A DNA stretch of 64,000 bases. Origin: Vibrio sp. 10N.286.49.B1 (lineage in GTDB: Bacteria > Pseudomonadota > Gammaproteobacteria > Enterobacterales > Vibrionaceae). The translations under genes were made by a program, and so were the position numbers. Position 1 is the first letter of the stretch; every line of letters begins with the position of its first letter. The notes under the pieces are model-generated. The model had not been told where the DNA came from. It was given only the letters and a program-made list of their open reading frames with translations, and did no database searches. Below are positions 25,201 through 33,933 of the stretch, piece by piece. The stretch lies in the NCBI RefSeq assembly GCF_002873335.1, contig NZ_MCUW01000017.1, positions 9,801 through 73,800 on the forward strand, given 5' to 3'.

Positions 25201-26562
25201 ATGAAATTTAGTGCAGTTGTGCTTGCGGCGGGTAAAGGTACCCGCATGTATTCAAACAAACCAAAAGTATTACATACCCTTGCTGGAAAACCGATGGTGA
25301 AACATGTCATCGATACCTGTCAGAATCTGGGATCACAAAATGTCCATTTAGTTTACGGGCATGGCGGCGAACTTATGCAAAGTACGCTTCGTGAAGAGTC
25401 GGTAAACTGGGTACTACAAGCCGAACAACTCGGTACCGGTCATGCGGTTGATCAGGCTTCTCCGCACTTTGAAGACGATGAAAAAGTCCTTGTCTTGTAT
25501 GGTGATGTGCCGTTGATCTCAGAGCAAACGATTGAAAACCTGCTTGATGCACAGCCTACAGGCGGTATTGCCTTGCTCACGGTCGTACTTGAGAATCCGA
25601 TGGGTTATGGCCGTATTGTGCGTAAAAATGGCCCTGTCGTCGCCATTGTTGAGCAAAAAGATGCAACGGAAGAACAGAAGTTAATTAAAGAGATCAACAC
25701 CGGTGTCATGGTCGCAACGGGTGGGGATCTGAAGCGCTGGTTATCGGGCTTAAGCAATGAAAACGCTCAGGGTGAGTATTACTTAACTGATGTCATTGCC
25801 GCTGCGCACGAAGAAGGGCGTGCAGTTGAAGCGGTACACCCTGCTAACCCGATTGAAGTCGAAGGCGTGAATGACAGAGCACAATTGGCTCGACTAGAGC
25901 GTGCATTCCAATCCATGCAAGCGCAAACCTTACTAGAACAAGGCGTGATGCTGCGTGACCCGAGTCGGTTTGACCTGCGCGGTCAGCTTCAATGTGGTAT
26001 GGATGTGGAGATTGACGTGAATGTGATTATCGAGGGCTCGGTTTCCCTCGGTGATAACGTTGTAATCGGTGCGGGTTGTGTCTTAAAAGACTGTGAAATT
26101 GACGATAATACTATTGTCCGCCCATACAGTGTGATTGAAGGAGCGACCGTTGGTGAAGCATGTACCGTCGGTCCGTTTAGTCGCCTTCGTCCGGGTGCTG
26201 ATTTACGTAATGATGCTCACGTTGGTAACTTTGTTGAGGTGAAGAATACCTGTCTAGGTGAGGGCTCTAAAGCCAATCATCTGACGTACCTTGGTGATGC
26301 TGAAATTGGCCAACGCGTAAACGTTGGTGCTGGCGTGATTACCTGCAACTATGATGGGGCAAATAAGTTCAAGACCATCATTGGTGATGACGTATTTGTG
26401 GGCTCTGACGCTCAGTTGATTGCACCTGTTACGATTGCCGAGGGTGCGACGGTCGGTGCTGGAGCAACGGTAACGAAAGACGTAGAAAAAGGTGAGTTAG
26501 TCATCACTCGCGCAAAAGAGCGTAGAATTGCTAATTGGCTGCGTCCAGTTAAGAAGAAATAG
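25201..26562 (+). CDS. glmU: Bifunctional GlmU: N-acetylglucosamine-1-phosphate uridyltransferase / glucosamine-1-phosphate acetyltransferase
   Basis: GlmU makes UDP-N-acetylglucosamine for peptidoglycan and LPS. The 453-residue protein has the uridyltransferase loop LAAGKGTRM at 8-16 and a C-terminal left-handed beta-helix of hexapeptide repeats with the acetyltransferase motif [12 protein letters not shown]. It follows the atp operon after 197 bp with its own probable promoter in that gap. Confidence 0.98.
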   Translation: MKFSAVVLAAGKGTRMYSNKPKVLHTLAGKPMVKHVIDTCQNLGSQNVHLVYGHGGELMQSTLREESVNWVLQAEQLGTGHAVDQASPHFEDDEKVLVLYGDVPLISEQTIENLLDAQPTGGIALLTVVLENPMGYGRIVRKNGPVVAIVEQKDATEEQKLIKEINTGVMVATGGDLKRWLSGLSNENAQGEYYLTDVIAAAHEEGRAVEAVHPANPIEVEGVNDRAQLARLERAFQSMQAQTLLEQGVMLRDPSRFDLRGQLQCGMDVEIDVNVIIEGSVSLGDNVVIGAGCVLKDCEIDDNTIVRPYSVIEGATVGEACTVGPFSRLRPGADLRNDAHVGNFVEVKNTCLGEGSKANHLTYLGDAEIGQRVNVGAGVITCNYDGANKFKTIIGDDVFVGSDAQLIAPVTIAEGATVGAGATVTKDVEKGELVITRAKERRIANWLRPVKKK

Positions 26563-26576
26563 CGTTTCTTAATCGT

Positions 26577-26608
26577 AAAAAATGGCCTCATTCTGAGGCC
26601 ATTTTTTT
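26577..26608. terminator. Bidirectional terminator between glmU and the orphan permease
   Basis: TGGCCTCA and TGAGGCCA (26583-26601) form a perfect stem with a TTC loop, flanked by an A-run and a T-run, so it works for glmU (plus) and for the convergent permease gene (minus). Confidence 0.93.
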
Positions 26609-26640
26609 ACTTATCCCTTACGAACAAGGTTTGATGAGCG

Positions 26641-27384
26641 TTAGTGACTAGGGATCGCAATGCGTTTTTCTAACCAGCGCACGGATTGAGATACCAGTAA
26701 GATCAACACTAGGTATTCGAGTACAAGGAAGGTATAAATCTCCAAAGGTAAGTACTCATTTACCACCAGCTCATTGGCACGGCGGGTGAGGTCACTGAGT
26801 CCGATAACACTGACGAGTGACGACATCTTCAATATATAGACAAACTGATTACCTAGCGGAGGCAGTATTTGCCGAAGAGCTTGTGGCAATATCACCAAGC
26901 GCATTTTCTGCCAATAATTAAGACCAAGAGACTCTGAAGCCTCATGTTGACCTCGACTAATCGCTTGAATCCCGCCACGAAAAACCTCTGCCATAAAGGC
27001 ACTCTCTGCAATCGTAAGGGCGATGACGCCAGCCCAGAAATGATTGAGTGAGATATCCATCAGTGTCGGCAAACCATAATAAACCCATAGTAGTAACACC
27101 AGTACTGGAATGGAACGTACCACTTCTACATACACTCGATTAATGGATTTTAACCAAGTGTTATTGGACAAGGCGGGAAAGGCCACCAGTAGACCAATCG
27201 TCATCGCGAAGAGCATACTGAGTAAGGAAACATAAATCGTATCCTTAAAACCGGCCAGTAAGAATTTTATGTTTATCTGACCCTGTTCGGTGGTCGGGTT
27301 CAATACATACCAACCCCATTCGTAATCGGAACAGCCTGACAGCAACGGTAAGCACAGCACCATAACAAGTATTCGATAGCTCAC
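26641..27384 (-). CDS. Amino-acid type ABC transporter permease with lipobox-like N-terminus
   Basis: This 247-residue inner-membrane permease belongs to the HisMQ/GlnP family: it contains VEVVRSIPVLVLLLWVYYG, the EAA loop (HEASESLGLNYWQKMRLVIL) and the ending LVLILLVSQSVRWLEKR. Its first residues form a second kind of signal, a short hydrophobic stretch ending in LLSGCS, which looks like a lipoprotein lipobox; whether it is cleaved is unknown. No ATPase gene is adjacent. It is divergent from a periplasmic binding protein at 27477, with a short shared promoter region. The substrate is unknown. Confidence 0.85.
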   Translation of the reverse strand: MSYRILVMVLCLPLLSGCSDYEWGWYVLNPTTEQGQINIKFLLAGFKDTIYVSLLSMLFAMTIGLLVAFPALSNNTWLKSINRVYVEVVRSIPVLVLLLWVYYGLPTLMDISLNHFWAGVIALTIAESAFMAEVFRGGIQAISRGQHEASESLGLNYWQKMRLVILPQALRQILPPLGNQFVYILKMSSLVSVIGLSDLTRRANELVVNEYLPLEIYTFLVLEYLVLILLVSQSVRWLEKRIAIPSH

Positions 27385-27476
27385 AATCGTCCTTAAAATA
27401 TCCTGAAAAATCCATCTGTTACTGCTATGTTATCAAGGATGAAGCATTTGTGTTTAATAAATTTAGGGATGATTTA

Positions 27477-28253
27477 ATGAAGAAGTGGATACTGGGTGTT
27501 GTTATTGCCGTTTTATCTATCGGTCAGGTTTCAGCGCAAACCAGCCGGTTACAAGCTATTTTGGACACGGGTGTATTGCGCGTGGGTACCACGGGTGATT
27601 GGAACCCCATGACAATGAAGGATCCAGCAACTAACTCATACAAAGGGTTTGATATTGATGTGACTACTGAACTTGCCAAGGATCTCGGCGTGAAGGTGGA
27701 GTACGTTGCGACAGATTGGAAAACATTGGTGAACGGGATCACCGCGAATAAATATGATATTACCGGTAGTGCGTCACTAAACATGTCGCGAGCTAAAGTC
27801 GCGGGTTATAGCCAGCCGTATTTTTATTTGGCATTCGTACCGGTTGTTCAGAAAAAAGATGTTGAGAAATATTCAGACTGGGCTGATTTTAATAAACCTG
27901 ATGTCAAAGTCGCAGCAACGCTCGGTACGGTACAAGAAAAAATGGTAAAGGATTTCTTCCCTAACGCTGAGCACATTGTTATTGAAGCGCCTGCCCGTGA
28001 TTTCCAAGAACTTCTCTCTCGCCGAGCGGACGTGTCCGTAACCTCTAATGTCGAAGCGGCGACACTTGTGACTAAATTTAAGCAGCTGGCTATTGTTCCG
28101 GTAAAAGAGCCACGTAAACCCACGCCTATTTCGATGTTATTGCCGCAAACCGATCAGGTGTGGATAAATTATGTTAACCATTGGGTTGAGTTGAAAAAGA
28201 CACAAGGATTTTTTGACGAAACTGCAGAAAAGTGGGGCTTGAAAAGTCTTTAG
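27477..28253 (+). CDS. PheC-like periplasmic solute-binding protein / possible cyclohexadienyl dehydratase
   Basis: The product is secreted (MKKWILGVVIAVLSIGQVSA signal) and has the SBP_bac_3 fold. The mature start SRLQAILDTGVLRVGTTGDW resembles Pseudomonas PheC (cyclohexadienyl dehydratase) more than ordinary amino-acid binding proteins, and a glutamate in VTSNVEA falls where PheC has its DAIEA segment. It may be an enzyme or the binding partner of the divergent permease. The ATG at 27477, with AGGGA upstream, gives 258 residues; a GTG at 27450 would add nine residues in front of the signal. Confidence 0.8.
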   Translation: MKKWILGVVIAVLSIGQVSAQTSRLQAILDTGVLRVGTTGDWNPMTMKDPATNSYKGFDIDVTTELAKDLGVKVEYVATDWKTLVNGITANKYDITGSASLNMSRAKVAGYSQPYFYLAFVPVVQKKDVEKYSDWADFNKPDVKVAATLGTVQEKMVKDFFPNAEHIVIEAPARDFQELLSRRADVSVTSNVEAATLVTKFKQLAIVPVKEPRKPTPISMLLPQTDQVWINYVNHWVELKKTQGFFDETAEKWGLKSL

Positions 28254-28263
28254 GAAACAAGAG

Positions 28264-28293
28264 TAAAAAGGGCGATATTATCGCCCTTTTTTT
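28264..28293. terminator. Bidirectional terminator between the PheC-like gene and the MFS gene
   Basis: AAAAAGGGCGAT and ATCGCCCTTTTT form a perfect stem around ATT (28265-28291), with T-runs on both strands. It serves the two convergent genes. Confidence 0.92.
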
Positions 28294-28295
28294 AT

Positions 28296-29501
28296 TTACT
28301 CGTCATTCACGACACGTGAGTTATCAGGAATTGTTAGCTCATTAGTTAGAGCTGGCGTTGCTATGAGATACCCTAGCCACATTAGCGCTAGGCAACCTAA
28401 GATGACATAGCCAACAGCCGTTTGTGCCACGATAGCAAAAGTCGCAACAAGAGCACTCGCTAGGCTGCTAATACCGATCTGAATACTGTTTTGTAGACCA
28501 GCGGCTGTTGCCGAGCAGTGGGGGGCGCTTGACAGTGCTCGGTTAACAACGATTGGATACAGGGCACCATTGGCAACAGCAAGTAAGCAAAATGGCGCTA
28601 GGATTGGCCAAACAGTGGTGAGTTGCCACTGACAAGCGACAAAAACAAGTAAGATTGCAACGGTTTCTAGGCCAAGTAACTGCTTTAATACTGTTTCATC
28701 ACCAAGCTTCGCCACCAGCTTTTTGCCCATATAACCACCCACCATAAAGGCGATTGTTTGTGGGATAAAGCTTAAGCCAATCTCTTTACCTGAGTAGCCT
28801 AATTGACTCATTATCTCAGGCATCCCTGTTAGGTATGCAAAGAATGCCGCAGATGCAACCGCATACATTAAGACGTTACCCACGTAGTCTCTTGATCCTA
28901 TTAAGCTTTTAAGATCCGCTGATACAGAGGTTGATTTTTTCTTTGTTGAGGTGTGATCTTTTATTGATAGTGTCACAGCAGCAAGCAGTGCGCCTGTAAT
29001 CGCCAGTACCACAAAAATACTGTGCCAACCCCAAAGCTCGGTTAGCAGTACGCCTAGCTGCGGTGCTAGCGCAGGAGACAACGCGACGAGTGGCATGATG
29101 GTCGCGAATATTTGTTGGCTGGTTTTTTTATCAAATTTATCGATAACCATCGATTGCCAAATCACGGCTGGCGCGCATACGCCTACGGCTTGCAGCATTC
29201 TTAGTGACAATAGTTGCCACACCTCTTGACTCCAAGCAAGGCCGATAGAGGCGATGGAGAAAATCGCTAAACCAGCAAACAAGGTTTTTCTGTGACCAAA
29301 GCGATCGCTGGCCAATCCCCAAACGAATTGCCCTAATCCCATACCGACTAAGAATACGGTCAAAGACAAGGCGATTTGTTCTGGGCCTGTTGAAAAGTCC
29401 TGCTCAATTAATTTAAACGCAGGTAGATACATATCAGTGGCAATAAAGCCCAACATAGACAGGATCGACAGGTAGATAAGTTGCAGCTTAGAGATTTTCA
29501 T
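28296..29501 (-). CDS. punC: MFS transporter, Bcr/CflA family, PunC-like purine nucleoside transporter
   Basis: This 401-residue, 12-segment major facilitator resembles E. coli PunC (YdhC) along its length: LGFIATDMYLPAF near the start, GVCAPAVIWQSMVID and IFATIMPLVALSPALAPQLG in the middle, FIPQTIAFMVGGY in the second half. PunC handles purine nucleosides in E. coli. The divergent neighbour is a PunR-like regulator, as in E. coli, which supports the call. The C-terminus past residue 390 is a short polar tail. Confidence 0.8.
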   Translation of the reverse strand: MKISKLQLIYLSILSMLGFIATDMYLPAFKLIEQDFSTGPEQIALSLTVFLVGMGLGQFVWGLASDRFGHRKTLFAGLAIFSIASIGLAWSQEVWQLLSLRMLQAVGVCAPAVIWQSMVIDKFDKKTSQQIFATIMPLVALSPALAPQLGVLLTELWGWHSIFVVLAITGALLAAVTLSIKDHTSTKKKSTSVSADLKSLIGSRDYVGNVLMYAVASAAFFAYLTGMPEIMSQLGYSGKEIGLSFIPQTIAFMVGGYMGKKLVAKLGDETVLKQLLGLETVAILLVFVACQWQLTTVWPILAPFCLLAVANGALYPIVVNRALSSAPHCSATAAGLQNSIQIGISSLASALVATFAIVAQTAVGYVILGCLALMWLGYLIATPALTNELTIPDNSRVVNDE

Positions 29502-29534
29502 GACTATTCCTTTGAAATATTTTCACAGTAATGA

Positions 29535-29568
29535 GCTGTATACAGCCCATACTGTTTATGTGCTGTAT
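29535..29568. promoter_or_regulatory. Palindrome and direct repeat, probable PunR operator
   Basis: GCTGTATACAGC (29535-29546) is a perfect 12-bp palindrome, and GCTGTAT recurs at 29562-29568, 27 bp on. They lie in the 140-bp gap between the divergent punC and punR genes, where a LysR regulator would bind. Binding is inferred. Confidence 0.55.
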
Positions 29569-29641
29569 TCTATTTTTGGAATAATTAAAAATAAAACGCT
29601 ATATTTTGTGGTTATGAATCAAAATTTTTGAAAGGTAAGTT

Positions 29642-30544
29642 GTGTACTCTCGCCCCTCACTCGAAATGTTAGATATGATCGCTCGGCTTGGAAGCTTTAG
29701 TGCGGCGGCGGTCGCCCTTCATAAAGTCCCTTCAGCGATCAGCTACAGTGTGCGCCAGATAGAGCAAGAGATTGGCACTCCGCTGTTTAGACGGCTTCCT
29801 CGTCGCGTTGAATTGACGCCAGCAGGAGAGGTGTTTATCGCCGAAGCAAGGCGCTTATTACGGCAAATGGATGAGTTGACCCATCATACCCGTCGTGCAG
29901 CTTCTGGCTGGCAAAAGCGGTTAAAGCTGACCTTGGACAACATCGTGAAAGTTGACAAGCTCTCTGAGTTGATCGAAGACTTTTACGCAGAATTTGAGTC
30001 AGCTGAACTGCAGATCAATATGGAGGTTTACAATGGCTCATGGGAGGCGATATCAGAGCAAAGAGCCGATATTGTTATTGGGGCGACTTCTGCGATTCCT
30101 GTTGGTGGGGAGTATGGCGTGCGACCGATGGGAGACCTGACATGGGCATTGGTGATGGCACCCAATCATCCGTGTGCGATGGCAACCCACTTAGATGAAG
30201 AGTTTGCCAGTCAGTTTCCAGCGATTTGCCTTGATGATACCTCGCGAGTTTTACCCAAGCGCCATACGCGGCATAGCGATCGCCAGCGCCGATTATTATT
30301 GCCTAACTGGTATTCGGCGATTGAATGCCTTAAAAATGGAGTGGGTATCGGTTACATGCCTCGCCACATCGCGGTGCCGCTGATCAACGAAGGCTTGCTG
30401 GTGGAACGCGTAATAACGGGTGATTCGATAGATAGTCAATGTTGTTTGGTTTGGCGTAAAGATGAGAGTAATAAACTGATCCAATGGATGTTGGATTATC
30501 TCGGCTCATCATCGCAATTGCACTCAGACTGGCTTAAGTATTGA
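29642..30544 (+). CDS. punR: LysR-family regulator, PunR-like
   Basis: A 300-residue LysR transcription factor with an N-terminal winged helix-turn-helix (LGSFSAAAVALHKVPSAISY) and a C-terminal effector domain. Segments such as IVIGATSAIPVGGEYGVR and DDTSRVLPKR match E. coli PunR (YdhB), which activates the divergent punC in response to purine nucleosides. The start is GTG at 29642, with AAAGGTAAG upstream. Confidence 0.82.
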   Translation: MYSRPSLEMLDMIARLGSFSAAAVALHKVPSAISYSVRQIEQEIGTPLFRRLPRRVELTPAGEVFIAEARRLLRQMDELTHHTRRAASGWQKRLKLTLDNIVKVDKLSELIEDFYAEFESAELQINMEVYNGSWEAISEQRADIVIGATSAIPVGGEYGVRPMGDLTWALVMAPNHPCAMATHLDEEFASQFPAICLDDTSRVLPKRHTRHSDRQRRLLLPNWYSAIECLKNGVGIGYMPRHIAVPLINEGLLVERVITGDSIDSQCCLVWRKDESNKLIQWMLDYLGSSSQLHSDWLKY

Positions 30545-30631
30545 TAGATTCAATATTCTAGTTGCCCTTGATTAAAAATACCGCTACTTTGTCTGTTATT
30601 AACATGGTGTTCTGTAAGTTGGTGGTGTGAG

Positions 30632-32299
30632 ATGTCAACGTTGGTCGATAGGAAATGGCAGCTTTTACCGATTGTCGCGCTCTCTGTTGTGATGGTAGGG
30701 GGCTTATATGGGTTCAGTATAACCTTAGAGCGTTTAGTTTATGAGTCAGTAAGCCGAAGTACGGAATCATTACTGACGGATGTGATCTATGAGATCCATG
30801 AAGACAATCCCAGTTTTACCAATAGTGGTGAAATTGATGACTATATTGGTGATCTGACCCAAGCGGATACGGATACTCGCATACAAGTGATTAATCATGA
30901 TGGTGTGGTGGTTGGGGATACGGCTTTGTCTGACCGAGCGCTTGTTGATCTTGATAGTCACGCCAACCGTCCTGAATTTCTTCAGGCATGGAAGTCAGGG
31001 GCTGGAGAGGATGTTCGATTCAGCTCTGTACTGTCGGTCGACCTTCTTTATTCGTCTCGAAAAGTGAACATCGACCAGCAAGACTATGTTGTGGTGTTAT
31101 CCGTGCCGATGCATCACCTAAAAAGTATGACATTTCAACTGATGAGTATCTTAGTTGGATTGGCGCTACTCAGTATTGCTATTCTTATTGGCACGTCGCT
31201 ACTAAGCCACCGCCAAATTATACTCAGTGTGACAGCCGAGAAAAATAAACAAGATGAACGGATTCGTCAGCGCACGCTTGAGATAGAGTTGATGCATCGA
31301 TTAGCCAATATGCTGGCGGCTTGTAATAACCTAGTTGAAGCTCAGCGGGTGGTAGAAGATATCGTGCCGCGTATTCTAGGTAAGGTTAATGGCAGTATCT
31401 CGTTGATGCGCTCATCAAGAAACCAGCTTGTGAATCAACTCGATTGGGGGGAGTCGTGGCCCGGCAGCAAAAGTTTTTCTCCAGATGAATGCTGGTCACT
31501 ACGTAAAGGGCGCAGTCATTTATCGATTGAAGAGTTTCACCACCTTTCCTGCGAACACATGTCATCGATTGATAATAATCAGACGCTGTGCATCCCATTA
31601 ACGGCACATGGTAATACGATTGGCATCATGCATTTGTACTTTGGTCAGGGCGACATCGGCGTTGATGAGCTGACGACACAGCTCGCGTATAGTGTGGCAG
31701 AGCACCTTGGCTTGGCCTTGGCAAACCTGAGCTTGCAAGAAAAATTGCGCTCGCAAGCCCTGAGCGATCCACTGACTGGCTTGTATAACCGACGTTTCTT
31801 CGAACAAAAGCTAACGGAACATACCAACAATTCTGCTACTAGCAGTGAGTCTTTGTCTCTATTGATGTTAGATCTCGACCACTTTAAGCGTTTTAACGAC
31901 AACTTCGGTCATGATGCCGGTGATTATGTACTTAAAGAGATCAGTTCTCTACTGAAAAGAACCGTAGCTGATGATGAAATAGCCTGTCGACTCGGTGGTG
32001 AAGAGTTAGCGGTGATACTGCCGCATTGCGATATGAATGATGCAACGCAATATGCCGATAATATCGTTACCCTTATTCGAACGATGCACCTAGAGCATAA
32101 AGGATTATCACTTGGACAATTGAGTGTCTCTATTGGTGTTGCGACCTACCCTGAGCCCGCTTCTGATATCGAGGCATTGATTAAAATGGCCGACAAAGCG
32201 TTGTACTTAGCTAAAGACCAAGGTAGAGATAGGGTGGTGAATTATCAGCAGTACAATGAGTTTAAGTCTCCAGAGCTCGGATTGGTTGAGAATCAGTGA
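30632..32299 (+). CDS. Membrane-bound diguanylate cyclase (periplasmic sensor, GAF-like, GGDEF)
   Basis: The 555-residue protein has a first membrane segment (about 11-31), a periplasmic sensor region (about 32-167), a second segment (about 168-190), a coiled linker, a GAF-like region (about 225-365) and a GGDEF domain (about 378-540). The active-site motif is GGEEL at 455-459 and DPLTGLYNRR is at 379-388, so it should make cyclic-di-GMP. The RxxD product-inhibition site expected about five residues before GGEEL is missing (ADDE there). It stands alone, facing ilvA. The sensed signal is unknown. Confidence 0.92.
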   Translation: MSTLVDRKWQLLPIVALSVVMVGGLYGFSITLERLVYESVSRSTESLLTDVIYEIHEDNPSFTNSGEIDDYIGDLTQADTDTRIQVINHDGVVVGDTALSDRALVDLDSHANRPEFLQAWKSGAGEDVRFSSVLSVDLLYSSRKVNIDQQDYVVVLSVPMHHLKSMTFQLMSILVGLALLSIAILIGTSLLSHRQIILSVTAEKNKQDERIRQRTLEIELMHRLANMLAACNNLVEAQRVVEDIVPRILGKVNGSISLMRSSRNQLVNQLDWGESWPGSKSFSPDECWSLRKGRSHLSIEEFHHLSCEHMSSIDNNQTLCIPLTAHGNTIGIMHLYFGQGDIGVDELTTQLAYSVAEHLGLALANLSLQEKLRSQALSDPLTGLYNRRFFEQKLTEHTNNSATSSESLSLLMLDLDHFKRFNDNFGHDAGDYVLKEISSLLKRTVADDEIACRLGGEELAVILPHCDMNDATQYADNIVTLIRTMHLEHKGLSLGQLSVSIGVATYPEPASDIEALIKMADKALYLAKDQGRDRVVNYQQYNEFKSPELGLVENQ

Positions 32300-32324
32300 T
32301 TCTATACTAGCCCGATAAAACCAT

Positions 32325-32355
32325 AAAAAAACGCCTCGATAGACGAGGCGTTTTT
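32325..32355. terminator. Bidirectional terminator between the GGDEF gene and ilvA
   Basis: ACGCCTCG and CGAGGCGT (32331-32351) with an ATAGA loop, A-run before and T-run after; usable from both strands for the convergent genes. Confidence 0.92.
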
Positions 32356-32391
32356 GTGTATTCCCAATGCTAATAACGGGTCTTATTTCCT

Positions 32392-33930
32392 TTAAGAAAG
32401 GAAAAATTGATACGATGAGTTATCAGTTTCATCTTTGCATTGATAGCCCAGTTCTCTGAGGTGCAGTGAGAACTCCGCAAGATCGCTATCTTGTAACTCA
32501 AAACCACACAGTACTCGACCATAGTCCGCACCGTGGTTGCGATAGTTAAACAGGCTGATGTTCCAATGGGTGCCCAGTGTGCTCAGAAACTTCAGCAACG
32601 CACCAGGATACTCTGGGAACTCAAAGCTATACAATCGCTCTTTAAGTGGCTTAGAAGGTTTACCACCAATCATATAACGCACATGCAGCTTCGCCATCTC
32701 ATCATCAGACAAGTCGACGACTGGATATCCTCCAGTGTCTAAATCTTTAATGATGCCTGCCAGTTCTTCCTGACCCCCAGCAAGACGCACACCGACAAAG
32801 ATATTTGCCAGTTTGTCGTCATTGTAGCGGTAGTTAAATTCTGTCACCGCCCGGCCACCGATGATGTTACAAAACTCAAAGAAGGCACCTTGCCGCTCAG
32901 GTATGGTGACGGCAAGTAACCCTTCACGTTTCTCACCGAGCTCACAACGTTCTGATACATAGCGTAAACCATGGAAGTTAGTGTTAGCTCCGGATAAAAC
33001 CGTGCCGAGCTTTTTATCTTTGAGTGCATGTTGCTCAGCAAATTTTTTCAGGCCTGCTAATGCAAGGGCACCCGAAGGCTCAGCGATGGCACGGGTATCT
33101 TCGAAAATATCCTTCACCGCAGAGCAGATCTCATCACTGGATACCGTGATATGGCCATCAATGTACTGTTGGCATAAGCGGAAGGTTTCCTGACCAATAA
33201 TTTTAACCGCGACACCGTCAGCAAACATGCTCACTCGATCCAAGGCGACGGGTTCACCAGCATCAAGCGCGGCTTTAAGGCAGGCTGAATCCTCCGGCTC
33301 GACAGCAATAATCTTTATCTCTGGCATGAGTTGCTTGACGAGTACGGCAACGCCAGCGGCCAAACCGCCGCCTCCAACAGGAACAAAGATATAATCAAGG
33401 TGGCCATTTTGTTGTAGCATTTCCATGCCAATCGTTCCTTGCCCTGCAATCACCAGTGGGTGATCAAAAGGAGGAACAAAGGTATAACCATACTCTGCCG
33501 ACAGGCGTTCAGCTTCTGCTTTTGCTTCATCAAAGTTGTTACCATGAAGGACCACTTTTCCGCCAAAGCTTCTTACCGCATCGACTTTAATATCGGGTGT
33601 GGTCTTGGGCATCACAATCGTGGTGCTGATGCCCAACTTTGTACCAGATAACGCCATGCCTTGTGCGTGATTGCCCGCAGAAGCCGCGATCACCCCAGCA
33701 TTTTTTTGAGCCTCAGTCAGGTTGGCAACCATATTGTAAGCGCCACGTAGCTTGAATGAGTGTACCGGCTGGCGATCCTCTCGCTTGATCTGCACGTGGT
33801 TGTTAATACGTGCTGAGAGTCGAGGCATGTCTTGAAGCGGAGTAACGGTCGCGACTTCATAGACAGGAGCCCGCAGTACTTGTCGCAGGTATTCTGCGCC
33901 AGTGCTAGGGTAATGGTTGGCTTCACTCAT
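32392..33930 (-). CDS. ilvA: Threonine ammonia-lyase (biosynthetic threonine deaminase)
   Basis: IlvA turns threonine into 2-oxobutanoate, the first step of isoleucine synthesis, and is feedback-inhibited by isoleucine. The 512-residue protein has the PLP-lysine motif SFKLRGAYN (Lys60), the catalytic domain to about 320 and two C-terminal ACT-like regulatory domains (FEFCNIIGG and YSFEFPEYPGALLKFL regions), so it is the regulated anabolic form. It is the last gene of ilvGMEDA and lies 3 bp after ilvD. Confidence 0.97.
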   Translation of the reverse strand: MSEANHYPSTGAEYLRQVLRAPVYEVATVTPLQDMPRLSARINNHVQIKREDRQPVHSFKLRGAYNMVANLTEAQKNAGVIAASAGNHAQGMALSGTKLGISTTIVMPKTTPDIKVDAVRSFGGKVVLHGNNFDEAKAEAERLSAEYGYTFVPPFDHPLVIAGQGTIGMEMLQQNGHLDYIFVPVGGGGLAAGVAVLVKQLMPEIKIIAVEPEDSACLKAALDAGEPVALDRVSMFADGVAVKIIGQETFRLCQQYIDGHITVSSDEICSAVKDIFEDTRAIAEPSGALALAGLKKFAEQHALKDKKLGTVLSGANTNFHGLRYVSERCELGEKREGLLAVTIPERQGAFFEFCNIIGGRAVTEFNYRYNDDKLANIFVGVRLAGGQEELAGIIKDLDTGGYPVVDLSDDEMAKLHVRYMIGGKPSKPLKERLYSFEFPEYPGALLKFLSTLGTHWNISLFNYRNHGADYGRVLCGFELQDSDLAEFSLHLRELGYQCKDETDNSSYQFFLS

Positions 33931-33933
33931 GTC

